Of a stretch of 64,000 nucleotides of DNA, positions 43,433 through 51,646 are shown one piece after another (position 1 is the stretch's first letter; each line of letters begins with the position of its first letter). This stretch comes from Sphaerochaeta halotolerans. GTDB lineage: Bacteria > Spirochaetota > Spirochaetia > Sphaerochaetales > Sphaerochaetaceae. The notes beneath the pieces were generated by a model. The model did not search any database. It had not been told where the DNA came from and saw only the letters and a program-made list of their open reading frames with translations. The position numbers were made by a program, and so were the translations under genes. The stretch is taken from contig NZ_QUWK01000013.1 in the NCBI RefSeq assembly GCF_003429665.1, forward strand, positions 1 to 64,000. The letters are read 5' to 3'.

Positions 43433-44452
43433 CTACACCTCCCTGTAGCCAAAGAACTGCTTCCGTGCCAGAATCATAATGACCAACAACCCCATGATGA
43501 TACTGGCGATGGAAGTCGGAACCCCACTGCTGCGTTGCATTGCCATCGATCCAACCTGCAATGCTGCGATACCCAGTGAGCTGAGAATAATCCAGAAGGG
43601 GTGATTCTTACCCAGGAGAGAGACCACGATAGCCAAGTACCCATAGCTTGGGCTGATTCCTTCGATCAAGCGGTGATGCAAGCCTGCAATCTCACTCACC
43701 CCCGCCAAACCGGCAAGTCCACCACTGAGCAATGCAGAAAGCACCATGTGGCTTTTCACAGAAATACCGCTGCACATACTAGCCCGTTTATTAAGGCCCA
43801 CAGCCCGCATACAGAACCCCGTTGAAGACCTAAACATCAGTAAGTAGACCAAAACGGCGCAAATCAGGGCAAGAAGAAATCCTGCATGCAGGCGCGTAGG
43901 CAAAAGCAACATAGGAAAATACGAAGCAGGAGGCAGTATCGGTGACATCGGATAGGGATAGGAGGGATCCTTCAAACTGGTCCTCACCAGTATCCCCACC
44001 AAGTTGATTGCAATGTAATTCAGCATAATGGTGTTGATAATCTCAGAAAGACCAAACTTGGCCTTGAGAATACCAGGGATGACCGACCAAACCCCTCCAG
44101 CGAGAAACCCTACCAGTATCGCAAAGAAAATCATCAGTATTGGCGGCAAGGAGGGAAAAGTCATCCCCAACCAAGTAATTGCAATAGCGCCAAGGTAAAT
44201 CTGCCCCTCTGCACCAATATTGATGAACCCAGTACGAAACCCGATGGAAACACCCAGGGCAGCAAGCATCAGGGGGGTTGCGCGTACCAAGACTTCCCCG
44301 ATCGAATACGTTGATCCCACGATACCCCGTATGAAACTAGAGAGAGATGAAGGAATACTACTACCCACCATGGCGATTAGAAGGAGAGAAACGCCCAGTA
44401 CGATACACGTCACTACGGTGAGCGAAAGAGCATTGGAAACAGACCGTTTCAT
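43433..44452 (-). CDS. Nucleoside-type ABC transporter permease 1
   Basis: A 339-residue YufP/NupB-type permease. Landmarks are LAALGVSIGFRTGFINIGAE, GLSEIINTIMLNYIAINLVG, AVGLNKRASMCSGI and SGGLAGLAGVSEI. Its start overlaps the ATPase stop by 4 bases, and its stop lies 1 base before permease 2. Confidence 0.9.
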   Translation of the reverse strand: MKRSVSNALSLTVVTCIVLGVSLLLIAMVGSSIPSSLSSFIRGIVGSTYSIGEVLVRATPLMLAALGVSIGFRTGFINIGAEGQIYLGAIAITWLGMTFPSLPPILMIFFAILVGFLAGGVWSVIPGILKAKFGLSEIINTIMLNYIAINLVGILVRTSLKDPSYPYPMSPILPPASYFPMLLLPTRLHAGFLLALICAVLVYLLMFRSSTGFCMRAVGLNKRASMCSGISVKSHMVLSALLSGGLAGLAGVSEIAGLHHRLIEGISPSYGYLAIVVSLLGKNHPFWIILSSLGIAALQVGSMAMQRSSGVPTSIASIIMGLLVIMILARKQFFGYREV

Positions 44453-45960
44453 GCATTCCTCCTTGCAGGGGATCCTGCCATCAATAGTCCAAGATAGGTC
44501 AAATCAACATCTCCTTCTCTCTCGATTACATCAACAATGGTTCCACGATACATCACGGCAATGTTGTCACTCAAATCCAAGATTTCCTCTAGGTCGGAAG
44601 AGATCAGAATGACAGATGAACCTTGGCTTCTGAGTTCCAAAAGGGTTTTATGGACATCCTCAGTCGAACCTACGTCCAAACCTCGTGTAGGCTGGCAGGC
44701 AATGACTACCTTCACATTTCCAGCCAGTTCACGGGCAAGAATCAACTTCTGTTGGTTTCCTCCCGAGAGATAGCGCACGGGATGCTCCAGCGACCCACTC
44801 TTGATCGCATACTTCTTTACTGCCTGTTCAGTCAACTCACGTAGCTTCTTTCGAGCAATGAAGTGGTGGTGATTGCACTCCTGTCCACGATAGCGGGTAA
44901 GCAGAAGGTTTTCCTGCATATCCATATCTAACACTAGGCTATCGAGCAAGCGGTCATCGGAAATGTACCCAAACCCTAACGCCCTGCGTTGTTTTACCCC
45001 CAGGTGTTCCAGGTTCTTACCATCCAAGGTCAAGGAGCCTTCCTTTATCTTTCGTATTCCCAATAGCAACTCAGCAAAGGCTTTTTGTCCGTTACCATCG
45101 ACACCGGCAATCCCGATAATCCTTCCAGGGGGAACTTCCAAGGAGATGGGGCCTACGGATTCCTGAGCATCCTGTATAGCTGTAATACTCAATCCTTCTC
45201 GGTCAAAGGTACAAGGCAACTTTGCTCGTATCATCCGATTGAGTCTTCTTCCCACCATCAGCTGGGAGAGTTCTGCTTCATTCGTCTCTTTTGTCTTGAC
45301 GTCCCCTACCTTCAAGCCTCCCCTCAGGACTGTTATCCGGTCAGTGAGTGAGAGAACCTCAGCAATATGGTGCGTAATGATGATGACAGAGTGTCCTTCT
45401 GCTCTCAACCTTTTAAGGATGTCAAACAGGCTCTCCACCTCTTGCGGTGTGAGCACAGCTGTTGGTTCATCAAGTATGAGCAACTGTGCTTCTCGGTAGA
45501 GGACCTTGATGATCTCCACCCGCTGTTGCTGTCCTACTGAGAGTGAGCTCACCAGCGCCGTGGGATCAACGGCAAGGTTATAGCGCTCACTCAGCAAACG
45601 GATTTCCTCATCGACCTGCTTGCGTTTGACAAACGGGTACCCTGGGCTTTTCAACCCGAGGGTGATGTTCTCACTGACTGTCAGGGTGGGAACCAACGTA
45701 AAATGTTGATGTACCATTCCAATCTTATGGTTGATGGCATCCTTCGGACTTTTTATCTGGACGAGAACTCCATCCAACGTGATAGAACCACCATCTGCTT
45801 GATAAATCCCGTAGAGAATGTTCATCAAGGTGGTCTTTCCTGCCCCATTCTCACCAAGCAAGGCATGAATCTCCCCATGGTCAACATACAAGTTAACCTT
45901 GGAATTGGCGCTCTTGCCAAAGAATGCCTTGTCAATGTCAATCATTTCCAGAAACGCCAT
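44449..45960 (-). CDS. Nucleoside-type ABC transporter ATPase
   Basis: A 503-residue double ATPase of the YufO/NupA type. The first domain has Walker A GENGAGKTTLM, signature SLSVGQQQRVEI and Walker B LILDEPTAVLTP. The second has a partly changed Walker A (GVDGNGQKAFAE), a good signature LSGGNQQKLILAREL and IACQPTRGLDVGS in place of Walker B. It energises the two permeases that follow. Confidence 0.92.
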   Translation of the reverse strand: MAFLEMIDIDKAFFGKSANSKVNLYVDHGEIHALLGENGAGKTTLMNILYGIYQADGGSITLDGVLVQIKSPKDAINHKIGMVHQHFTLVPTLTVSENITLGLKSPGYPFVKRKQVDEEIRLLSERYNLAVDPTALVSSLSVGQQQRVEIIKVLYREAQLLILDEPTAVLTPQEVESLFDILKRLRAEGHSVIIITHHIAEVLSLTDRITVLRGGLKVGDVKTKETNEAELSQLMVGRRLNRMIRAKLPCTFDREGLSITAIQDAQESVGPISLEVPPGRIIGIAGVDGNGQKAFAELLLGIRKIKEGSLTLDGKNLEHLGVKQRRALGFGYISDDRLLDSLVLDMDMQENLLLTRYRGQECNHHHFIARKKLRELTEQAVKKYAIKSGSLEHPVRYLSGGNQQKLILARELAGNVKVVIACQPTRGLDVGSTEDVHKTLLELRSQGSSVILISSDLEEILDLSDNIAVMYRGTIVDVIEREGDVDLTYLGLLMAGSPARRNA

Positions 45961-45984
45961 GCCATCTCCTCATACAACTAAGCA

Positions 45985-46006
45985 TGCTCCCCGTTTATAG
46001 GGAGCA
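45985..46006 (-). other. Intercistronic hairpin, binding protein to ATPase
   Basis: A 7-bp stem TGCTCCC/GGGAGCA lies 14 bases past the binding-protein stop and lacks a T-run on the transcribed strand. As in other binding-protein operons it may protect the upstream mRNA end and set a higher level of binding protein. Confidence 0.45.
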
Positions 46007-46020
46007 CGACATTTTTTATA

Positions 46021-47022
46021 TTACTTGGTTCGCGTCTCGATTAAGGGAACGGTAAGGCTCCCATCAAGAATCTGCTGTCTGGTTGAGGCAACCATGTCCT
46101 TGACGTCCTGTGGAATCTTGTCCTCAAAACTGTTGTACCCTGAGATATCCACAACCCCATCCTGCATACCAAGGTTGAATACCCCACCCTCATAGGTATC
46201 GGTACTTACCTTCTCAACTGCAGTCAGGACCAGGGCAGGTACACTGTAAATGGTAGAAGCCATTACGGTATCAGGGGCGATGGAGTTCTGGTCGTAGGAG
46301 TCACCGGTTGCAAGCAACCCGCGCTCCTCAGCGGCCTTAATCACTCCGGTTCCTGCCTGGTTCGCACAGTGGGAGAGAACGTCTGCTCCTTGGTCAGCCA
46401 TGGAGAGCGCTGCCTCCTTTCCTAGTGCCACGTCAGTGAAACTGCTTACATAGGCTTCCAATACCCTGATTGATGGATTCACTGCCTTGGCGCCAATCTT
46501 GTATGCCTCCAGTACCTTAACGATGGAAGGCTGTTCGAATCCGCCAACAATGCCGATGGTTCCACTCTCTGACATGGAAGCTGCGAGCATACCCATCAAA
46601 TATCCGGCCTCTTCACAGGCCATTACATAGCTGGCTGCATTGTCGCTGTAAACATTGGATTCAATTGCCATGAACTTGGTATTGGGGAACTGGGAAGAAA
46701 TCCTGACAGCTGGTTCACCAAATTGGAAACCGTGTCCGATCACCAAGTCATACCCTTGAGCTGCATAGTCTCGGAACGCTGCCTCTCCATCAGCAATTCC
46801 CACATTCTCTGAATATGCAGTCTGGAGATTGTACTTCTCCTCTGCCTCTTTTAAACCGGCAAAGGCTACTGCATTCCATCCTTGGTCGTTGGCCGGCCCA
46901 GAAAGCAACAGCGCAACCTTCATCTTTCCCTCTGCTTCATCCTTCTCTGCTGAGCCACCAGCAAACAAGAGCGATGTTCCGAGTACCAGAATCAAACAAG
47001 TTACCATCAATGTCTTTTTCAT
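46021..47022 (-). CDS. BMP-family nucleoside/nucleobase-binding protein
   Basis: A 333-residue BMP/PnrA-type binding protein. The signal ends LLFAGGSAEKDEAEGK; the mature part starts KVALLLSGPANDQGWN, the pattern of purine nucleoside receptors such as PnrA of Treponema. It also has GHGFQFGEPAVRISSQFPNT and GIVGGFEQPSIVKVLEAYKI. It is followed by the ATPase and two permeases, and preceded by a purine-deaminase-like enzyme, which supports a nucleobase or nucleoside ligand. Confidence 0.92.
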   Translation of the reverse strand: MKKTLMVTCLILVLGTSLLFAGGSAEKDEAEGKMKVALLLSGPANDQGWNAVAFAGLKEAEEKYNLQTAYSENVGIADGEAAFRDYAAQGYDLVIGHGFQFGEPAVRISSQFPNTKFMAIESNVYSDNAASYVMACEEAGYLMGMLAASMSESGTIGIVGGFEQPSIVKVLEAYKIGAKAVNPSIRVLEAYVSSFTDVALGKEAALSMADQGADVLSHCANQAGTGVIKAAEERGLLATGDSYDQNSIAPDTVMASTIYSVPALVLTAVEKVSTDTYEGGVFNLGMQDGVVDISGYNSFEDKIPQDVKDMVASTRQQILDGSLTVPLIETRTK

Positions 47023-47063
47023 GTTCGTTACTCCTCTAAAGGGTTTCCCCTGTGAATGCCAAC

Positions 47064-48452
47064 TTACCTAAAAATCTCGGGAAATAGAGAGCGCAGCCTC
47101 TCATCGCAAGCTTGTTCTGCCTGGGTTGCCAGACGGACTTCATCAATGCCTGTCAGCTCTCCGTCCTTGAATTTGATCTCACCACCGACCATGGTCATTG
47201 CAACCTCCCCGGTATACCCGACACGGGCAAGAAGATTAAGCGGATCATGCAAGGTTCCAGCAAGTGGAAGCGTATTTACGTCAATGGCAAAAAGATCGGC
47301 TGCCTTTCCAACCTCGAGGGAACCGATATCATCCCTGCCTAGCATCTTGGCACCACCAGCTGTAGCCATTTTGAGCATCTCATAGGCTGAAGGGGCTCCT
47401 CCTCGGCTCTTGCTATGGTAAGACTGAGCCAAGTAAGCCATGCGCAAGGAATCGAGCAGGTTGGAACTATCATTGGTAGCAGAACCATCACAACCAAGCG
47501 AAACGTTCATCCCTGCCTTCGTCATCGCTGGGATATCGATGATGGGAAAGCCTCCCAGAACGGCAGGGGCCGGACAGTGGGAAAGTCCGGTTCCCGTCTG
47601 TGCCATTACATTGTATTCATCCTTCTGGAGTTCCCATCCATGCGCAAACCAGACATCCTCCCCAACAAACCCAATCTCTTCTGCCCAGGCAAGCGTTCTC
47701 TTGCCGTAGCGTTCCACCATAATGGAGTTCTCCCCCTCGCCGAGGTGGGTGTGGAGCCTGAGGCCATGCTTCCTTGCAAATGCCAATGACTCCTCGAACG
47801 TTTCCTGATAGCTGTTAATCGGTTGGCAGGGAGCGACCACAATCTGGCTCATGCTGTTGGGATTTGGGTCATGATACGCTTTCATCAAACGTTCACAATC
47901 AAGCAGGAACTCATCGGTGGTCTCCAACATCTCCTCAGGGATGGTACTTCCCTTCTCCCTCTCCAAGGTATTGCAACCTCTGCCTGCATGGTACCTGATA
48001 CCCAACAGGGATGCAGCTTCCACCTGGCGGTCCACCGCTTCCTTTCCGGTTTTCTTGGTATAGCAGTACTGGTGGTCGAACGCAGTGGTACAACCATGTT
48101 TGAGGAGGTCTGCCATGGCAACAAGAGAGGAGTAGTAGATACCTTCGCTGTCAATCTGGGAAAAAATAGGATAAATCTTGTCGAGCCAGTCGACAACAAG
48201 AAGATTCGGATAATCGATGGTTATCAGATTCCGTACAAACGTCTGGAAAAAGTGATGGTGCGTATTCACCAATCCTGGATACACAATGTAGTTACTTGCA
48301 TCGATGACCTGAGCATCACCACGAGGAAGATTCTTTCCAATCTTAGCAATTTGGTATCCGTCAATCAGGAGATCACAATCGGAGTAAACAGTATCAGATC
48401 CATCGCAACTCACGAGAGAACGTATATTTGTAAGAAGTTTCTGGTTACCCAT
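47064..48452 (-). CDS. Amidohydrolase, 8-oxoguanine/guanine deaminase type
   Basis: A 462-residue zinc amidohydrolase (TIM barrel). Metal and catalytic residues are visible in VNTHHHFFQTFVRN (HxH-like), RLHTHLGEGE (His, Glu), FAHGWEL (His) and SLGCDGSATNDSSN (Asp). The fold and motifs fit the group with 8-oxoguanine deaminase, isoguanine deaminase and chloroatrazine hydrolases. As first gene of a purine-type uptake operon it probably deaminates an imported or damaged purine. ATG at 48452 has AAGGTGG 6 bases upstream. The exact base is not predictable here. Confidence 0.88.
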   Translation of the reverse strand: MGNQKLLTNIRSLVSCDGSDTVYSDCDLLIDGYQIAKIGKNLPRGDAQVIDASNYIVYPGLVNTHHHFFQTFVRNLITIDYPNLLVVDWLDKIYPIFSQIDSEGIYYSSLVAMADLLKHGCTTAFDHQYCYTKKTGKEAVDRQVEAASLLGIRYHAGRGCNTLEREKGSTIPEEMLETTDEFLLDCERLMKAYHDPNPNSMSQIVVAPCQPINSYQETFEESLAFARKHGLRLHTHLGEGENSIMVERYGKRTLAWAEEIGFVGEDVWFAHGWELQKDEYNVMAQTGTGLSHCPAPAVLGGFPIIDIPAMTKAGMNVSLGCDGSATNDSSNLLDSLRMAYLAQSYHSKSRGGAPSAYEMLKMATAGGAKMLGRDDIGSLEVGKAADLFAIDVNTLPLAGTLHDPLNLLARVGYTGEVAMTMVGGEIKFKDGELTGIDEVRLATQAEQACDERLRSLFPEIFR

Positions 48453-48482
48453 CACCTACCACCTTACTGACTTGATGACTGC

Positions 48483-48513
48483 ACGATAAACCCTATAGTT
48501 ACTATAGGGTCAA
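48483..48513 (-). promoter_or_regulatory. MerR-type promoter of the purine uptake operon
   Basis: On the minus strand TTGACC (48513-48508) and TATCGT (48488-48483) are separated by 19 bp instead of 17. The spacer is nearly filled by a perfect dyad with 9-bp arms ACCCTATAG and CTATAGGGT three bases apart (48490-48510). This geometry is specific to promoters activated by MerR proteins, and a MerR gene ends the operon. Transcription would start near 48476, about 24 bases before the first start codon. Confidence 0.8.
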
Positions 48514-48536
48514 GAAAAAACAGAAACTTTTCCTAG

Positions 48537-48598
48537 TTCTTTATCTATGATACATCCATCATGTACTATGAGTACAATTACCTTGGTTGCTATTGCAA
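48537..48598. repeat. 62-bp direct repeat, arm A
   Basis: Matches 49577-49638 without gaps at about 47 of 62 positions, best over the last 22 bases (ACCTTGG then GCTATTGCAA). The two arms bracket the antitoxin-toxin genes and the second hairpin repeat. In arm B the last bases contain the otnC stop codon. Confidence 0.55.
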
Positions 48599-48750
48599 AC
48601 GACTGCACTAAACAGCACTGTTGCTTTATCTTTTATGACAACTGTAAAGCCGCAGGAACCAAGAATTTACGATTAAAGGTAATAAAAAGCACCTTTGAAC
48701 ACCCATAGGGATTCCATGCTCAATAATCCAAAACCAATAATAAGTATGAA

Positions 48751-48794
48751 ATGTAATGACATATATTGACTTATTCATTACATATAGTTATTGT
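48751..48794 (+). promoter_or_regulatory. Toxin-antitoxin promoter and operator
   Basis: Perfect 9-bp arms ATGTAATGA and TCATTACAT, 15 bp apart, surround a -35 (TTGACT, 48766-48771) followed after 17 bp by TATTGT (48789-48794). The antitoxin start follows with GAGAGGAG 6 bases upstream. Inverted repeats over the promoter are typical for autorepression by RelB-like antitoxins. Confidence 0.55.
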
Positions 48795-48815
48795 ATTGCT
48801 AGAGAGGAGAAGCGT

Positions 48816-49079
48816 ATGGGACACCAGACTGTAAATATAAATTTTCGCATGGATGCAGAGTTGAAAAGCAACTTGGAGAAAGCCTGCCAAGAACTTGGCT
48901 TGACCCCTACTGCGGCTTTCACCATTTTTGCTACCAAAGTGGCAAGGGAGAGACGTATCCCTTTTGAGGTTGCTGTCGATCCATTCTACAGCGAGCGAAA
49001 CATGGCGAGGCTCAGGAAATCGATTGCCCAGATGGAATCGACCGGCGGCACAATCCACGAGGTGGATGTTAGTGATTAA
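48816..49079 (+). CDS. RelB/DinJ-family antitoxin
   Basis: An 87-residue RelB/DinJ protein: ribbon-helix-helix N-terminus (TVNINFRMDAELKSNLEKAC, LGLTPTAAFTIFATKVA) and a C-terminal toxin-binding tail. It would neutralise the YoeB-type toxin encoded by the next gene, which overlaps its end, and autorepress the promoter. Because the toxin gene is broken, the antitoxin may now act alone, either as a repressor or against other toxins. Confidence 0.9.
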   Translation: MGHQTVNINFRMDAELKSNLEKACQELGLTPTAAFTIFATKVARERRIPFEVAVDPFYSERNMARLRKSIAQMESTGGTIHEVDVSD

Positions 49080-49335
49080 GGCTTGGTCAGACGATGCTTG
49101 GGAGGATTTTGAGTACTGGACACAGCAGGATAAGAAAACCTTAAAGCGAATCTTGTCACTTCTCTGAGATATCGACAGGAATGGGTACAAAGGAATCGGT
49201 AAACCGGAGCGGTTATCTGGGAACCTTGCACCGTATTGGAGCCGAAGGATTGATGATTGCAACCGCTTGGTTTACCGTATCGATGGGAATGTCATTCGCA
49301 TCGTTCAATGTGGATCGCATTATCGGGATAGATGA
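49066..49335 (+). pseudogene. yoeB: YoeB-type mRNA interferase with nonsense codon
   Basis: The frame from ATG 49066 reads VIKAWSDDAWEDFEYW and KTLKRILSLL, meets TGA at 49165-49167 (codon 34), then continues DIDRNGYKGIGKPERLSGNL, YWSRRIDDCNRLVYRI and CGSHYRD to a normal stop at 49335. This is a complete YoeB/Txe toxin with catalytic Glu, Arg and His-Tyr residues intact, interrupted where relatives have Arg; CGA to TGA is a single change. It overlaps the antitoxin gene by 14 bases. It should be inactive unless the stop is read through. Confidence 0.88.
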
Positions 49336-49404
49336 AGGGTGGGCACCCTATCAGCAAAGCCAAGTAGGAATTGTCTCGTTATTCATAAAAGATGCTTTGC
49401 AAAG

Positions 49405-49563
49405 AATGAAAGGTATCAATACCCCAGGGCAAGCCCTGTACTCAGGAGGCGTTGCCTCCTTTTCCGCCCCAAGGGACGGGGTATCTCACCTTGCTTTCCC
49501 GGCACTCGCTCGGGAGAGGAACCATCATGCTGATTCCTTTCCTCTCGCTCCGTTGGGGAATAA
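49405..49563. repeat. 149-bp multi-hairpin repeat, copy 2
   Basis: Core 49410-49558, same orientation as copy 1 at 7425-7583 and differing at 5 of 149 positions. Flanks are AATGA (49405-49409) and AATAA (49559-49563), so a 5-base duplication here is imperfect. In this copy ATACCCC near the start can also pair with GGGGTAT after the fourth hairpin, closing a multi-stem structure. It lies between the broken toxin gene and arm B of the direct repeat. Confidence 0.85.
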
Positions 49564-49576
49564 ACACTATCTTTAA

Positions 49577-49638
49577 TTCTTTATCCGTAATGCAAAAGTC
49601 ATATGCTATACGTACAGATACCTTGGCTGCTATTGCAA
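49577..49638. repeat. 62-bp direct repeat, arm B
   Basis: Ungapped partner of 48537-48598 (about 76% identity). It begins 13 bases after the hairpin repeat and runs into the last codons of otnC. Confidence 0.55.
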
Positions 49639-50247
49639 CTCTGCCATTTCATCTTCACTCAGTCTCCTGATATCCAATCCCTGTCCCAGATACCAGAGCT
49701 TTGCACTCTCCTCGAACTCCTCGGCAGCGAATACTGCTTCCTGAAGTGTCTTGCCGGTGGTAATGAGCCCATGATTCTGCATGAGATAGGTGGAGAACCC
49801 AGGTTTCTTACGGATATCCTCTGCAATAAGGGGAGAACCTGGTTTTCGGTATGGGAGAATCCCCACCTTGTTCACCTTCATGATGAAATAGGGAGTGAAA
49901 GGGGTAAAGGGACTGCCATCCCTCAAGTCCTTGGTGCTCGCAAGCAACGTTGCATAGGTGGAGTGCAGGTGAACTACGGCTCGAATCTCAGGGTGAGAAG
50001 CATAACAAGCTAGATGGAACGGAACCTCCTTGGTAGGCGCCTTTCCCCCAAGCAACGTTCCATCCTCCTTGAAGTGGGACACCTCTGCCTCGCTCAACAT
50101 ACCAAAGGAAGAACCGGTTGGAGTGGCAAGGTAGGTACCATCAGAAAGCTTTACCGAGATATTTCCTGCACTTCCCACGACAAATCCTCGTTGGTAAAGG
50201 CTTGTCGCGAAGGTAACCAGTTCTCGTTTCATCTCAATTTCATCCAT
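49630..50247 (-). CDS. otnC: 3-oxo-tetronate 4-phosphate decarboxylase, class II aldolase
   Basis: A 205-residue class II aldolase/adducin-family enzyme. Zinc and substrate motifs are GSAGNISVKL, TPTGSSFG, VVHLHSTYATLLA (two zinc His) and MQNHGLITTG (third His). With OtnK it would turn 3-oxo-tetronate 4-phosphate into dihydroxyacetone phosphate and CO2. Start at 50247 is chosen since AGGAG lies 8 bases upstream, within the end of otnK (8-base overlap). Other class II aldolase reactions (fuculose type) are possible, but the kinase neighbour favours OtnC. Confidence 0.82.
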   Translation of the reverse strand: MDEIEMKRELVTFATSLYQRGFVVGSAGNISVKLSDGTYLATPTGSSFGMLSEAEVSHFKEDGTLLGGKAPTKEVPFHLACYASHPEIRAVVHLHSTYATLLASTKDLRDGSPFTPFTPYFIMKVNKVGILPYRKPGSPLIAEDIRKKPGFSTYLMQNHGLITTGKTLQEAVFAAEEFEESAKLWYLGQGLDIRRLSEDEMAELQ

Positions 50248-51499
50248 TGATAGACTCCTGTGCTTTCTCCAAGAAAGAAACTGAACCAAAGTTACCGCTC
50301 TTCAATACCAGTTGGTATCTCCTGTCCAAGGACTGTACCCAAGAGACTCCCGGGTCGATCTGCTCTCCGATTAGGTAGGCATCCACCCCCAAGGTAGAGG
50401 CGACCACCCCGCTGGTCTCTCCGCCTCCTACAATGAAGGTTTCAACCCCTTCTCGTGCAAGGATAGCTGTCATCTTTCCAAATACCTGCTCAATAATTCC
50501 TGCTAAGTCCACTCCCTTGAACCGTTCTCGATTATGCTGCAGATCCTCTGGTGAGCGTGTCGCAAAGACCATGGGAGCAAGTGTGCTTCCCTGGTGGGCA
50601 AGTACCCACCGGGCAAGTGTCTCTGGATAGGAAGGGTCATCCACACAGGCTTGTTCATCAATACTGAGACTCTCGGCCTTCTCCTGATAATAGGCAACCT
50701 GCTTCTGCATCATTGCAGAACAAGAACCTGCAATAACCACTGCTTTCGTCTTCCTAGGCAGGAACGCAGGCATAGCCGTGCCTTTCTTTCCAAGGGACTC
50801 AGCCCAAACTGCGGCAATACCTTGGGCTAGACCAGAGCCACCGGTGACAAGAAGCATGTCTTGACTTGCCTTGGCAATCGTTACCAAGTCCTCATCATTG
50901 ATGACATCGACTATGATGTTGTTCACCCCGTTCTTTTCCAGAGCCTCAATGCGGTTTTTTACTGCTATAGCCCCTTGCCTGACTTCCTCATAATAGACAT
51001 GGCCATTGGTTGCAGGACTCTGCATGGCAAGCAAATCGGCGAGTTTCGACTGTTTCATCGGATTGAGAGGATGGTGACGCATTGGCGAGTCACTGAGCAG
51101 TTGGTCACCTACAAACAGGTAGCCGTGATAGACGGTTCTTCCATTGACAGGGAGAGAGGGACAGATGAGCGTACTGGAGAGCCCCAGTGCATTCCTGAGT
51201 GCATCACTTATAGGGCCGATGTTCCCTTTCTCCGTGGAATCGAAGGTTGAGCAGTATTTGTAGTAGAAGCGGTCACAACCAGCTTCCTGAAGGAAAGCAA
51301 GAGCAGAAAGAGATTCTGTCACTGCATCAGAAGAGGGGATACTCCTAATTTTCAGGCTCATGACAATCGCATCGGTTTCGGGAAGTTGCTCTGTAGCAAC
51401 AGGCTTCGCACACATGAGTGTTCTCATGCCTCCAGATGCCAAAAAACCCGCTATATCCACGGCTCCGGTAAAATCGTCTGCGATAACTCCTAGTTTCAT
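50240..51499 (-). CDS. otnK: 3-oxo-tetronate kinase, four-carbon acid sugar kinase family
   Basis: A 419-residue member of the former DUF1537 family. The N-terminal KLGVIADDFTGAVDIAGFLA and YKYCSTFDSTEKGNIGPI motifs and the C-terminal FIVGGGETSGVVASTLGV are diagnostic. It phosphorylates four-carbon acid sugars in threonate/erythronate breakdown. ATG at 51499 gives the family N-terminus; GGGGGA lies 4 bases before it. It is encoded just upstream of otnC; the dehydrogenase and isomerase that usually complete the pathway are not in the window. Confidence 0.88.
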   Translation of the reverse strand: MKLGVIADDFTGAVDIAGFLASGGMRTLMCAKPVATEQLPETDAIVMSLKIRSIPSSDAVTESLSALAFLQEAGCDRFYYKYCSTFDSTEKGNIGPISDALRNALGLSSTLICPSLPVNGRTVYHGYLFVGDQLLSDSPMRHHPLNPMKQSKLADLLAMQSPATNGHVYYEEVRQGAIAVKNRIEALEKNGVNNIIVDVINDEDLVTIAKASQDMLLVTGGSGLAQGIAAVWAESLGKKGTAMPAFLPRKTKAVVIAGSCSAMMQKQVAYYQEKAESLSIDEQACVDDPSYPETLARWVLAHQGSTLAPMVFATRSPEDLQHNRERFKGVDLAGIIEQVFGKMTAILAREGVETFIVGGGETSGVVASTLGVDAYLIGEQIDPGVSWVQSLDRRYQLVLKSGNFGSVSFLEKAQESING

Positions 51500-51646
51500 A
51501 CATCCCCCATTACGGCATCGTTGGGTTACATAGTATGCCAATATTCTACGCTCTCTGCCACTATCGATCAAATCTTTTCTGTTGACCCTCTCTTGATACC
51601 ACTTCTTTCTACGAATAGCGCTGAAATCATCCTCTTCATAAATTCC

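Larger units (their letters stand above)
48453..48815. other. Intergenic region with two divergent control regions
   Basis: Contains the MerR-type promoter of the purine operon (48483-48513), one arm of a 62-bp direct repeat (48537-48598) and the promoter/operator of the toxin-antitoxin genes (48751-48794). I see no further gene between 48599 and 48750. Confidence 0.6.

Noticed and set aside
49165-49167. TGA read as a sense codon (selenocysteine or recoding) in the YoeB gene
   Set aside because: Relatives have Arg here, no SECIS-like hairpin is evident directly downstream, and toxins of this type do not use selenocysteine; a simple nonsense change explains it.
49181-49576. Apparent 131-residue protein starting within the toxin remnant and running through the hairpin repeat
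   Set aside because: Its first part is the toxin sequence read in another frame and its second part is the repeat element; not a real gene.
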